From: Microbacterium sp.
GTDB taxonomy: Bacteria > Actinomycetota > Actinomycetes > Actinomycetales > Microbacteriaceae
Assembly: GCA_031286555.1 (NCBI GenBank)
Contig: JAITUD010000307.1
Span: 1-9,232 of the forward strand
Direction of reading: 5' to 3'
Length of the DNA: 9,232 bases
Shown: positions 1 through 6,265 of the stretch, piece after piece
Position numbering within the stretch: position 1 is the first letter of the stretch
Layout: the number at the start of each line of letters is the position of its first letter
Notes under the pieces: generated by a model
Database searches by the model: none
What the model was told of the DNA's origin: nothing
The model's input: only the letters and a program-made list of their open reading frames with translations
Program-made: the position numbers and the translations under genes

Positions 1-579
1 GCGAAGAACGAGAAGTTCATCGCCCTCGCCGAGAAGGTCGCCGACGCCGCCGCAGCAGCGTCCGCCGACTCGGTCGAGTCGGTGCTGGCCGCCGCTGCCG
101 GTGACCAGACCGTCGAGCAGCTCATCTCGGACGAGGCCGCGATCCTCGGCGAGAAGGTCGAGCTCCGCCGCGTCCGCCGCATCGAGGGCGACGCCGTCGA
201 GGTCTACCTGCACCGCACCAGCAAGGATCTGCCCCCGCAGATCGGTGTCGTCGTCGCCTACAGCGGCACCGACGCCGAGACCGCACGCAGCATCGCGCAG
301 CACATCTCGTTCGCCGACCCGATCTACCTCACCCGTGAGGACGTCCCCGCGGACGTGGTCGAGAAGGAGCGCGAGATCGTCACCGAGATCTCCCGCAACG
401 AGGGCAAGCCCGAGGCCGCCCTGCCGAAGATCGTCGAGGGCCGCGTGGCCGCGTTCTTCAAGCAGGTCGCACTGCTCGACCAGGACTACGCCAAGGACAA
501 CAAGCTGTCCGTCGGCCAGGTCGCGAAGGACGCCGGCATCACGGTGACCGACTTCGCGCGCTTCAAGGTCGGCGCGTAA
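1..579 (+). CDS. tsf: Translation elongation factor Ts, C-terminal part (5' end outside window)
   Basis: EF-Ts is the cytoplasmic nucleotide exchange factor that releases GDP from EF-Tu. The reading frame is open from base 1 to the TAA at 577-579, giving 192 residues. Actinobacterial EF-Ts is usually about 275 residues, so roughly 80 N-terminal residues, including the UBA-like domain and the TDFV motif, lie upstream of the window. What is visible is the core dimerisation region, with the family-typical stretches VELRRVRRIEG, IGVVVAYSG, HISFADPIYL and EKEREI, followed by the C-terminal module with LPKIVEGR and the QDYAKD segment near the end. The internal ATG at 82 is only the first Met in the window and not a start. 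The gene is normally preceded by rpsB. It ends in a strong hairpin, so pyrH next door likely has its own promoter. Confidence 0.96.
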   Translation, partial: AKNEKFIALAEKVADAAAAASADSVESVLAAAAGDQTVEQLISDEAAILGEKVELRRVRRIEGDAVEVYLHRTSKDLPPQIGVVVAYSGTDAETARSIAQHISFADPIYLTREDVPADVVEKEREIVTEISRNEGKPEAALPKIVEGRVAAFFKQVALLDQDYAKDNKLSVGQVAKDAGITVTDFARFKVGA

Positions 580-586
580 GCCACGA

Positions 587-623
587 GAAGGGGTTCGGAT
601 CCGCTCAGGGTCCGAGCCCCTTC
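587..623 (+). terminator. Hairpin terminator after tsf
   Basis: The arms 587-602 and 608-623 pair over 16 bp, including two G-U pairs, around the loop GCTCA. The hairpin starts 8 bases after the tsf stop. The tail is TTCATG and not a run of T, which is common for terminators in high-GC actinobacteria. It probably ends the tsf (rpsB-tsf) transcript, though some readthrough into pyrH is possible. Confidence 0.8.
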
Positions 624-647
624 TTCATGCCCACAGGGCATTGCCAC

Positions 648-653
648 TATCGT
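648..653 (+). promoter_or_regulatory. Possible -10 box upstream of pyrH
   Basis: TATCGT fits the actinobacterial TANNNT -10 pattern. It lies between the tsf terminator and the pyrH ribosome binding site, and would give a leader of roughly 18-20 bases. No convincing -35 is visible; TTCATG at 624-629 shares only a few positions with TTGACA. The location, just after a terminator, is the main support. Confidence 0.27.
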
Positions 654-677
654 GATACCGATGAGAGGACTCTCCCA

Positions 678-1394
678 ATGACCGAACGCACCGGACGCCG
701 TCGCGTCCTCCTCAAGCTCTCCGGAGAGGCCTTCGGCGGCGGCCAGCTCGGCGTCAACCCGGATGTCGTCAGCGCGATCGCGCGCGACATCGCCGCTGCC
801 ACCGACCGTGTCGAGGTCGCGATCGTCGTCGGCGGCGGCAACTTCTTCCGCGGGGCCGAGCTCAGCCAGCGCGGCATGGACCGCGGCCGTGCCGATTACA
901 TGGGCATGCTGGGCACCGTCATGAACGCCCTCGCCCTGCAGGACTTCCTCGAGCAGGCCGGTGCGCCCACGCGTGTGCAGTCCGCGATCTCCATGACCCA
1001 GGTGGCCGAGCCCTACATCCCGCTGCGCGCAGAGCGGCACATGGAGAAGGGTCGCGTAGTGATCTTCGGTGCCGGCGCAGGACTGCCGTACTTCTCGACC
1101 GACACCGTGGCCGCGCAGCGCGCCCTCGAGATCGGCGCGCAGGAGGTGCTCGTCGCCAAGAACGGCGTCGACGCGATCTACACCGCCGACCCGAACAAGC
1201 ACGCCGACGCGGAGAAGATCGAGCGCGTGACCTATCGCGACGCCCTGCAGCGCGGCCTCAAGGTCGTCGACTCCACGGCGTTCAGCCTGTGCATGGACAA
1301 CAACATGGACATGCGCGTGTTCGGCATGGAGCCTGCCGGAAACGTGACCAAGGCGCTGCTCGGTGAGCCGATCGGCACCCTCGTCACCTCCTGA
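678..1394 (+). CDS. pyrH: UMP kinase (uridylate kinase)
   Basis: This enzyme phosphorylates UMP to UDP with ATP, feeding pyrimidine nucleotide synthesis in the cytoplasm. The protein is 238 residues, the usual length for this amino-acid-kinase family member. Visible motifs are the N-terminal phosphate loop VLLKLSGEAF (residues 10-19), the GGGNFFRG loop (52-59), RADYMGMLGTVMN (71-83) for UMP binding and hexamer contacts, the GAGAGLPYFSTDTVAA phosphate-binding segment, and the VDAIYTADPN nucleotide loop. The ATG at 678 was chosen because GAGAGG at 663-668 sits about 9 bases upstream and the product begins like other UMP kinases. An in-frame ATG at 627 would overlap the tsf terminator region and add 17 untypical residues. 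The neighbours tsf and frr are the classic arrangement. UMP kinases are commonly GTP-activated and UTP-inhibited, which cannot be read from this sequence. Confidence 0.96.
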   Translation: MTERTGRRRVLLKLSGEAFGGGQLGVNPDVVSAIARDIAAATDRVEVAIVVGGGNFFRGAELSQRGMDRGRADYMGMLGTVMNALALQDFLEQAGAPTRVQSAISMTQVAEPYIPLRAERHMEKGRVVIFGAGAGLPYFSTDTVAAQRALEIGAQEVLVAKNGVDAIYTADPNKHADAEKIERVTYRDALQRGLKVVDSTAFSLCMDNNMDMRVFGMEPAGNVTKALLGEPIGTLVTS

Positions 1395-1431
1395 CCCGCC
1401 CTGCTCGGCGCGGCATTCAGCGCCCCGCCGG

Positions 1432-1437
1432 TAGAAT
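1432..1437 (+). promoter_or_regulatory. Possible -10 box upstream of frr
   Basis: TAGAAT is a close match to the TANNNT/TATAAT -10 element. It sits 30 bases before the frr GTG and would give a leader of about 24 bases containing the GGAG ribosome binding site at 1459-1462. No recognisable -35 lies 16-18 bases upstream, which is frequent in actinobacterial housekeeping promoters. It may supplement readthrough from pyrH. Confidence 0.42.
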
Positions 1438-1467
1438 TGCCAGAACCACTCGACGAATGGAGAACCC

Positions 1468-2022
1468 GTGATCGCGGATGTCCTCGCAGATACCACCTCT
1501 CGCATGACGCGGGCGGTCGAAGCCGCCAAGGAGGACTTCGCCACGGTCCGCACCGGACGCGCGAACCCGCAGATGTTCCAGAAGGTGATGGTCGACTACT
1601 ACGGCTCGCCGACGCCCCTTGCCCAGCTGGCCTCGCTCGCGAACCCCGAGGCGCGCTCGCTGATCATCACGCCCTACGACAAGTCCGCGCTCAAGGCGAT
1701 CGAGCAGGCCATCCGCGACATGCCGAACCTCGGTGTCAACCCGACCAACGACGGCAACATCGTGCGGATCACGATGCCCGAGCTGACCGCCGAGCGGCGC
1801 AAGGAGTACGTCAAGCTGGTTCGCACCAAGGGTGAGGACGCCAAGGTCCAGATCCGCGGCATCCGCCGCAAGGGCAAGGACGGCCTGGACGCGCTCAAGG
1901 CCGAGGTCGGCGAGGACGAGGTCGCCCGCGGCGAGAAGGAGCTCGACGCTCTCACCCGCCAGCACACCGACCTCATCGACGACGCTCTCAAGCGCAAAGA
2001 GGCCGAGCTCCTCGAGGTGTGA
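1468..2022 (+). CDS. frr: Ribosome recycling factor
   Basis: RRF acts with EF-G to split the post-termination ribosome complex so that its subunits can be reused. The product has 184 residues against the usual 185. Signature elements are VRTGRANP (residues 27-34) in helix 1 of the three-helix bundle, YYGSPTPL (44-51) in the small beta domain, IEQAIRDMPNLGVNP, and the PELTAERRKEYVK segment opening the long C-terminal helices, which are rich in Lys, Arg and Glu as expected. The start is GTG at 1468, preceded by GGAG at 1459-1462 with a 5-base spacer; the next in-frame Met would cut into helix 1. The stop TGA ends at 2022, and the cdsA start follows within a few bases, suggesting coupled expression. 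Confidence 0.97.
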   Translation: MIADVLADTTSRMTRAVEAAKEDFATVRTGRANPQMFQKVMVDYYGSPTPLAQLASLANPEARSLIITPYDKSALKAIEQAIRDMPNLGVNPTNDGNIVRITMPELTAERRKEYVKLVRTKGEDAKVQIRGIRRKGKDGLDALKAEVGEDEVARGEKELDALTRQHTDLIDDALKRKEAELLEV

Positions 2023-2027
2023 CAGGG

Positions 2028-3431
2028 ATGTCTGACGATTCTTCCTCGCAGGATCGTCCGCTCACCCGGCGAGAGGCTCGGGCTGCAGCGGCGGCAGGCG
2101 AGACACCGGCGCAGGGCACCCCGCAGGCGGATGCCGCGGATGCCGTGACGCCGGTGCGCGGAGTACCCGTCGTCGACTCTCCGCCGGAGCAGCAGGCTCA
2201 GCCCGCGGCAGCTCCTGAGAGGTCCGAGCCGATCGCCCGCCCTGCCCAGCCGGTCATCCCGCCGGCCGTCGTCTCGTCAGCACAGCCCGAGGCTTCGTCA
2301 GACGAGTCCGCACGGCCGGCTGACAAGCCGGCACGGCCGGCAAGCGAGCCGGCACGGCCCGCGGCCGGATCGGTGCCACCCGCGGCTGTGCCGCCCGCAG
2401 CCGCGCCGCAGCTGCCGGAAACGACACCTCCTGCGGATGAGACCGTGCGGCCGTCCGCCGAGAAGAGCCCGTTCGACACCGCGGACCACAGCGCGATCCG
2501 CGAGCAGTGGCGCGCCGCCCGCGATGAGCTGGGCTCGCACGTCTCCAATGCGCGCGATCAGTTCGACCAGGCGAATGAGCGCATCAAGGAGCGCACGGGG
2601 CGGGATCTGATCGTCGCCATCCTCATCGGCGTCGCGTTCGGTGCGGTGCTGCTGGCGTCACTGCTGTTCGTGAAGTGGCTGTTCGTGCCGATCGCACTGG
2701 CCGCCGGCCTGCTGGGCACCTACGAGGTGTCGCGTGCCCTCAAGGGCGGCGGGCGCCGCATCGACGTCGTTCCCCAGCTGATCGCCGCCGCTGTCCTGAT
2801 CCCCACCGGATATCTGGACTCGCCCTGGCTGAGCTGGGTGATGCTGTTCGTTTCGGTGACCTTCGTCTGCGTGTGGCGCATGGTCGCCCAGATGGTCGTC
2901 GCCGACGGCAGGACCTACGGCGATGTGCTCGCGGACGTGCTCGTGAGCGGATTCGTGCAGGTGTACGTCCCGCTGCTCACCGCCTTCGCGCTGATGCTCC
3001 TCCGACAGGAGCACGGCGAGTGGTGGGTGCTCTCGTTCATCGTGATCGCCGTGGTCGCCGACACTGCGGCGTACGCCTCCGGCCTCGCCTTCGGCAAGCA
3101 TCCGATGGCTCCGCGGATCAGTCCGAAGAAGACGTGGGAGGGCTTCGCCGGCGCGGTCGTCGGATCGCTTCTCGCAGGCGCGCTCCTCGGCGTCTTCCTG
3201 CTCGGGATCCCGCTCTGGGGTGGTCTGGTCCTGGGTGCGGCGATCCTCGCATCCGCCACCCTCGGCGACCTCGGGGAGTCGATGCTCAAGCGCGACCTCG
3301 GCATCAAGGACATGAGCTCCTGGCTGCCCGGCCACGGCGGACTGCTGGATCGACTCGACAGCATCCTGCCCTCGACGGTTCCCGCGTTCGCCCTGTACGT
3401 GCTCCTCACCTCACCTTGGATGGTGCCCTGA
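2028..3431 (+). CDS. cdsA: Phosphatidate cytidylyltransferase (CDP-diacylglycerol synthase) with long N-terminal extension
   Basis: This integral membrane enzyme makes CDP-diacylglycerol from phosphatidic acid and CTP, the precursor of phosphatidylglycerol, phosphatidylinositol and cardiolipin. The protein is 467 residues. Residues 1-192 are hydrophilic and rich in Pro, Ala, Ser and Glu. They open with LTRREARAAA, hold a 7-residue tandem repeat (about 95-115), and end in a charged, probably helical segment. The hydrophobic catalytic domain starts at about residue 194 with multiple membrane helices. Family motifs are DTAAYASGLAFGKHP (from D345), SPKKTWEG (365-372) and the CdsA signature at 418-444, with conserved S418, KR, KD, PGHGG and DRLD. 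Many CdsA proteins have about 260-300 residues, so the extension is notable. ATG 2028 is preferred, with GAGGTG at 2014-2019 about 8 bases upstream; GTG 2019, overlapping the frr stop, is an in-frame alternative. The stop overlaps the next start by one base. Confidence 0.94.
   Translation: MSDDSSSQDRPLTRREARAAAAAGETPAQGTPQADAADAVTPVRGVPVVDSPPEQQAQPAAAPERSEPIARPAQPVIPPAVVSSAQPEASSDESARPADKPARPASEPARPAAGSVPPAAVPPAAAPQLPETTPPADETVRPSAEKSPFDTADHSAIREQWRAARDELGSHVSNARDQFDQANERIKERTGRDLIVAILIGVAFGAVLLASLLFVKWLFVPIALAAGLLGTYEVSRALKGGGRRIDVVPQLIAAAVLIPTGYLDSPWLSWVMLFVSVTFVCVWRMVAQMVVADGRTYGDVLADVLVSGFVQVYVPLLTAFALMLLRQEHGEWWVLSFIVIAVVADTAAYASGLAFGKHPMAPRISPKKTWEGFAGAVVGSLLAGALLGVFLLGIPLWGGLVLGAAILASATLGDLGESMLKRDLGIKDMSSWLPGHGGLLDRLDSILPSTVPAFALYVLLTSPWMVP
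2310..2372 (+). repeat. Three tandem 21-bp units inside cdsA
   Basis: Three adjacent 21-base units beginning GCACGGCC start at 2310, 2331 and 2352. They encode ARPADKP, ARPASEP and ARPAAGS. The first two are most alike and the third has diverged. The repeat lies in the Pro/Ala-rich N-terminal extension of the CdsA protein and keeps frame, so copy-number change would not disrupt the enzyme. Confidence 0.75.
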
Positions 3432-4015
3432 TGACCGCTGATTTCGCCGCACAGTTCGCCGACGAGGAGTCCGCGCCTCCGGCATTCACGCTCACGACCG
3501 GGCGTCGGAAGGGCTACCACCGCGCCGCGGTGGACACGTTCCTCGATTCCGCGCGCCGCGCCTTCGAGAACGGACAGGACGACCTGACCTCCGAGGACGT
3601 GCGGGTCGCATCGTTCCCGCTCGTGAAGGAGGGGTACGACGTGGCCGAGGTGGATTCCGCGCTCGGGCGCATCGAGGACGCGTTCGCCGCCCGTGCACGC
3701 GAGCGGATGGTGCGGGCGAAGGGCGTCGAGGCCTGGGTCGCGGACGCCCGCGCAGACGCGCAGGTGATCCTGGATCACCTCGCCCGCGAGCCGAAGCATC
3801 GTTTCGCACGCACTGGCGTGCTGACGTTCGGCTACCGGATCGACGAGGTCGATCACGTGGCGGATCGCATCACCGGTTTTCTCCGTGACGGCGACGAGCT
3901 CAGCGCCGAGCAGGTGCGCAACGCGGCGTTCCGGATGCAGCGCGGGGGCTATCGCGAGGAGCAGGTGGATGCGCTTCTCGACGCGACCGTCGAGGTGATT
4001 CTTGCGGTCCGTTGA
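3431..4015 (+). CDS. DivIVA-domain repeat protein
   Basis: The product has 194 residues, is soluble, and shows no signal peptide or membrane helix. It carries four copies of the DivIVA-type N-terminal motif GY-x4-VD: GYHRAAVD (28-35), GYDVAEVD (68-75), GYRIDEVD (134-141) and GYREEQVD (173-180). Each motif is followed by a short helix. The motifs come in two pairs, joined by LTSEDVR (52-58) and LSAEQVR (157-163), so the protein looks like a duplicated unit of about 105 residues. Single DivIVA (Wag31) motifs mark polar-growth and septum proteins that bind curved membrane, but this protein lacks the long coiled coil of Wag31 and is not that gene. It fits the actinobacterial DivIVA domain repeat family, whose function I do not know. 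The ATG overlaps the cdsA TGA by one base (TGATG) and there is no strong ribosome binding site, which suggests translational coupling. Confidence 0.85.
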   Translation: MTADFAAQFADEESAPPAFTLTTGRRKGYHRAAVDTFLDSARRAFENGQDDLTSEDVRVASFPLVKEGYDVAEVDSALGRIEDAFAARARERMVRAKGVEAWVADARADAQVILDHLAREPKHRFARTGVLTFGYRIDEVDHVADRITGFLRDGDELSAEQVRNAAFRMQRGGYREEQVDALLDATVEVILAVR

Positions 4016-4058
4016 GGCGCTGCCGCGCGTTCTCATGGATGTTTCAGGCCGGATCGCA

Positions 4059-4064
4059 TAGACT
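4059..4064 (+). promoter_or_regulatory. -10 box of a probable leaderless promoter
   Basis: TAGACT matches TANNNT and ends 10 bases before the GTG at 4075. Transcription would begin at about 4071-4075, at or almost at the start codon. There is no purine-rich ribosome binding site between this box and the GTG, which is consistent with leaderless translation, common in actinobacteria. No clear -35 is seen. Confidence 0.45.
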
Positions 4065-4074
4065 GACCGGCATC

Positions 4075-4761
4075 GTGACTCCCGATAACGAATCGATTAC
4101 GCCTGAACTGCGCCCTGCAAGCGCGGCCTCCGCAACCCCGCGCGGCCGTCGCAGCAAGGCCCGTCGACCGATCGCCGCCGTCGTGGCGAGCATGGCCGTG
4201 GTCGGCTTCTCCGCGGCGCTGCTGGCGCCGACGGGGATGGCCGTGGCAGACCCGTCAACCGCTGAGGATGCAGTCACTGCGTACTCCCTCGCGGAGCAGG
4301 AGGGTCAGAATCTCACTGTGACCGTCGCCGGTGAGGATGTCGCTCCTGCCGCACGCGGGACCTTCGAGGTCTACGTCAAGCCGAAGCCCAAGCCCAAGCC
4401 AGTCGTGACGAGCACCGAGAAGTCGAGCAAGTCCACCGGCGGTGGCGGCGGGGGATCCGCGGGCACGCCGAAGTACACGGGCGGTGGCTCGAAGGAGCAG
4501 TGGATGACGGCGGCCGGCATCGCGAAGAGCGACTGGCCCTACGTCGACTACATCGTCTCGCGCGAGAGCGGCTGGAACCCGAACGCGACGAACAAGTCCT
4601 CCGGCGCATGTGGTCTCGTCCAGGCTCTGCCGTGCAGCAAGGTCCCTGGCAACGGGTACAACCCGGTCGACAATCTGCGCTGGGGCACCGGCTACGCCAA
4701 TGGCCGTTACGGCGGCTGGGCCGGCGCCTACGCATTCTGGTCGCGCAACCACTGGTGGTGA
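4075..4761 (+). CDS. Secreted lytic-transglycosylase-like cell wall protein
   Basis: The predicted exported protein has 228 residues. An Arg-rich N-terminus (23-31) is followed by a hydrophobic segment (33-51) and an AVA|DP signal-peptidase site at about 58/59. Residues 59-101 form a small Thr/Val-rich region. Then come a Lys-Pro run (102-109) and a Gly/Ser linker (122-139), typical of wall-spanning spacers. The C-terminal domain (about 140-228) resembles the transglycosylase SLT/aggregation-promoting-factor fold: YIVSRESGWNPNA carries the probable catalytic Glu164, followed by SGACGLVQALP, an NPVDNLRWGTGYA helix and an aromatic end (AFWSRNHWW). It likely cleaves or binds peptidoglycan at the cell surface. 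Cys179 and Cys187 flank the active-site loop and could form a disulfide. The start is GTG 4075, because the -10 box TAGACT lies just before it; the longer in-frame TTG at 4012 would begin upstream of that promoter and inside the divIVA-repeat gene. Confidence 0.82.
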   Translation: MTPDNESITPELRPASAASATPRGRRSKARRPIAAVVASMAVVGFSAALLAPTGMAVADPSTAEDAVTAYSLAEQEGQNLTVTVAGEDVAPAARGTFEVYVKPKPKPKPVVTSTEKSSKSTGGGGGGSAGTPKYTGGGSKEQWMTAAGIAKSDWPYVDYIVSRESGWNPNATNKSSGACGLVQALPCSKVPGNGYNPVDNLRWGTGYANGRYGGWAGAYAFWSRNHWW

Positions 4762-4770
4762 GCGGCCGGC

Positions 4771-5058
4771 ATGGCACGCTCCCGCAGACGGCGACCGGAT
4801 CCCCGCGCCGCCGATGACTCGCTCGACCGTCTGATCGCCGGCTGGAAGCGCTCCGAGACCCGTCGTGGTCAGGAGTGGACGGTGCAGCCGGTCAACGCCG
4901 CTCAGGCGCAGAAGGACTACATCTGTCCGGGATGCCGCGGAACGATCTCGCCCGGCACCGCGCACCTCGTGGTGTGGCGGGCGGACGGCGTCCTCGGCGA
5001 CGCAGCGGACCTCGCCGCCCGTCGGCACTGGCACACGCACTGCTGGAACATCGCCTGA
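4771..5058 (+). CDS. Small basic protein with predicted zinc-binding site
   Basis: The protein has 95 residues and no signal peptide or membrane segment. It starts with a run of arginines (residues 3-8). A middle segment, QPVNAAQAQKDY (39-50), leads into CPGC (52-55), and the C-terminus is RRHWHTHCW (84-92). C52, C55, H88 and C91 form a C-x2-C...H-x2-C set suited to one zinc ion, with H65, H86 and H90 as further candidates. The spacing recalls treble-clef or PARP-like fingers, though that is inference. Similar short proteins recur in Microbacteriaceae, from memory, sometimes with uninformative ATP/GTP-binding names; no nucleotide-binding motif is seen here. The ATG lies 9 bases after the previous stop, and GGTGAG at 4756-4761 can serve as its ribosome binding site, so it may be co-transcribed with the wall hydrolase. 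Its function is unknown. It converges with the minus-strand permease, leaving only 16 bases between the stops. Confidence 0.8.
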   Translation: MARSRRRRPDPRAADDSLDRLIAGWKRSETRRGQEWTVQPVNAAQAQKDYICPGCRGTISPGTAHLVVWRADGVLGDAADLAARRHWHTHCWNIA

Positions 5059-5074
5059 GGCGCACTGCGCGGAT

Positions 5075-6133
5075 CTAGCGCTCGTTCATCCTCGGGATGA
5101 CGACCTGGCGGTAGATGATCAGGATGCTGGCGGCCACCGGAATGGCGATGAGCGCGCCGAGCAGCCCCAGCAGTGACCCGCCGGCCAGCGCCGCGATCAC
5201 GACGACGGCGCCGGGGACGGACACCGCACGACTCATGATGCGCGGCGAGATGAAGTACGCCTCGATCTGCATGTAGATCAGGTACCAGACCGCCGCGGCG
5301 ATCGCGGTGGTAGGCGACGCCAGCCCCGGGATCAGGCAGGTGAGCACGATGATCGTCGAGCCGGTCAGGGTGCCCACCAGCGGGATCAGTGAGAAGAAGA
5401 ACGCGATGACGGCGAGCACGGCGGGGAACGGAGCGTTGATGATCGACAGGAAGATCATGCTGAGGATGCCGTTGATCACGCCGAGGGACACCTGCCCCAT
5501 GACGTAGTAGCCGACGGAATCGGTGATCTGGTCGGCCAGGTCGATGAAGCGCTCCCGCTTGGAGGCCGGGACGAGCTGGTACACCGAGCGCTTCAGCGAC
5601 GGGGTCGAGGCGGTCATGTAGATGGTGAGGACGAGCACGATGAAGGTGCCGAAGAGTCCTGCCGCGACCGCTCCGCCGAAGACCAGCACACCCTGGCCGA
5701 TCTTGCTGCCGATCTCGGTGACGTTGGTGTTGAGCCATTCCTCGACGTAGAGGAAGACGTCGTCGACCTTCAGCATCGGGAAGGTCGTCTTCAGCCAGTC
5801 CTTGAAGTCCTCGAAGGGCTCCGGCCGCTGCAGGAGCGTCGTGATCTGCTGGACCAGCTGGCCGATCTGCTGCACGAACACCGGCAGCACGATGAGGATG
5901 ACACCGGTGAGCACCGCGAGCACGGCGATGATCGTCGCGAGCACGGCGGCCCAGCGCGGCAGCCAGCGCTCCAGGAAGGTGACCAGAGGGTCGAGGCCCA
6001 GGCTGATGAACAGTGCAGTGCCGATGTAGAGCAGCACCGTGGAGAGCGTCTGCACGCTGCCGATGAGCACGATCCCCAGTCCCACGCCGAGCGTCGCGAC
6101 GAGCGCGGTGCGAAAAGGACTGACGATCTTCAT
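5075..6133 (-). CDS. AI-2E/PerM family permease
   Basis: The polytopic membrane protein has 352 residues. Hydrophobic segments fall at about 10-27, 32-47 and 62-83, followed by a soluble amphipathic stretch (about 88-152), then a long series of helices to the C-terminus. Family-typical features are the GYYVMGQ segment, FSLIPLVGT, the IEAYFISPRIM segment and, near the end, GLLGALIAIPVAA. The family is named for the AI-2 exporter TqsA but includes permeases with other or unknown substrates (PerM, Na+/H+ antiporter-like members), so quorum-signal export should not be assumed. The ATG at 6133 is chosen because AGGAG precedes it by 5 bases on the minus strand and the protein begins with a short charged segment before the first helix; a longer frame reaching 6226 adds 31 hydrophilic residues without family character. 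It runs convergent to the zinc-site gene and divergent from the envelope protein gene. Confidence 0.88.
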   Translation of the reverse strand: MKIVSPFRTALVATLGVGLGIVLIGSVQTLSTVLLYIGTALFISLGLDPLVTFLERWLPRWAAVLATIIAVLAVLTGVILIVLPVFVQQIGQLVQQITTLLQRPEPFEDFKDWLKTTFPMLKVDDVFLYVEEWLNTNVTEIGSKIGQGVLVFGGAVAAGLFGTFIVLVLTIYMTASTPSLKRSVYQLVPASKRERFIDLADQITDSVGYYVMGQVSLGVINGILSMIFLSIINAPFPAVLAVIAFFFSLIPLVGTLTGSTIIVLTCLIPGLASPTTAIAAAVWYLIYMQIEAYFISPRIMSRAVSVPGAVVVIAALAGGSLLGLLGALIAIPVAASILIIYRQVVIPRMNER

Positions 6134-6159
6134 CGAATCTCCTGACGAGGGTGAACGCC

Positions 6160-6165
6160 AGCTTA
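6160..6165 (-). promoter_or_regulatory. Possible -10 box for the AI-2E family gene
   Basis: Read on the minus strand, TAAGCT (within GAATAAGCT) fits TANNNT and would start a transcript about 20 bases before the ATG, leaving room for the AGGAG site. TTCAGG lies 19 bases upstream as a weak -35 candidate. The evidence is motif and position only. Confidence 0.25.
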
Positions 6166-6259
6166 TTCGCTCGCGGCGACGGAGCCTGAACGAGCCGGGG
6201 GAGTCGCGGCATCCGTTCGTATTCATGCCTCTTGTGGAAAACGCACAGGCGGTTCCCGC

Positions 6260-6265
6260 TACCCT
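6260..6265 (+). promoter_or_regulatory. Possible -10 box for the envelope protein gene
   Basis: TACCCT in the context CGCTACCCTGG is a common actinobacterial -10 form. It would give a leader of about 49 bases ending in AAGGAG at 6308-6313. No good -35 is seen at 17 bases; TTGTGG at 6232-6237 is spaced too widely (22 bases). The 187-base divergent gap holding this site shows nothing else I can support. Confidence 0.28.

Noticed and set aside
627..677. Upstream ATG for pyrH at 627
   Set aside because: It lies directly after the tsf terminator stem, has no ribosome binding site, and would add 17 residues not seen in UMP kinases. ATG 678 has a GAGAGG site at suitable distance.
1407..1424. Possible terminator after pyrH (GGCGC/GCGCC)
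   Set aside because: There are only five paired bases around an eight-base loop, with no T-rich tail. It is too weak in a GC-rich background.
486..1553. 355-codon minus-strand frame opposite pyrH
   Set aside because: pyrH is unambiguous on the plus strand, and the antisense product has no recognisable features.
3431..4015. Naming the DivIVA-repeat gene wag31/divIVA
   Set aside because: It lacks the long coiled coil and the single N-terminal domain layout of Wag31 and sits outside the ftsZ-sepF-ylmD context.
5059..5074. Terminator between the convergent zinc-site gene and permease gene
   Set aside because: The 16-base gap holds only a four-base GCGC repeat. No stable hairpin is visible, so the genes may terminate inside each other.
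5075..6133. Calling the AI-2E family protein an autoinducer-2 exporter
   Set aside because: Family membership alone does not set the substrate, and no luxS or quorum-sensing gene is nearby.
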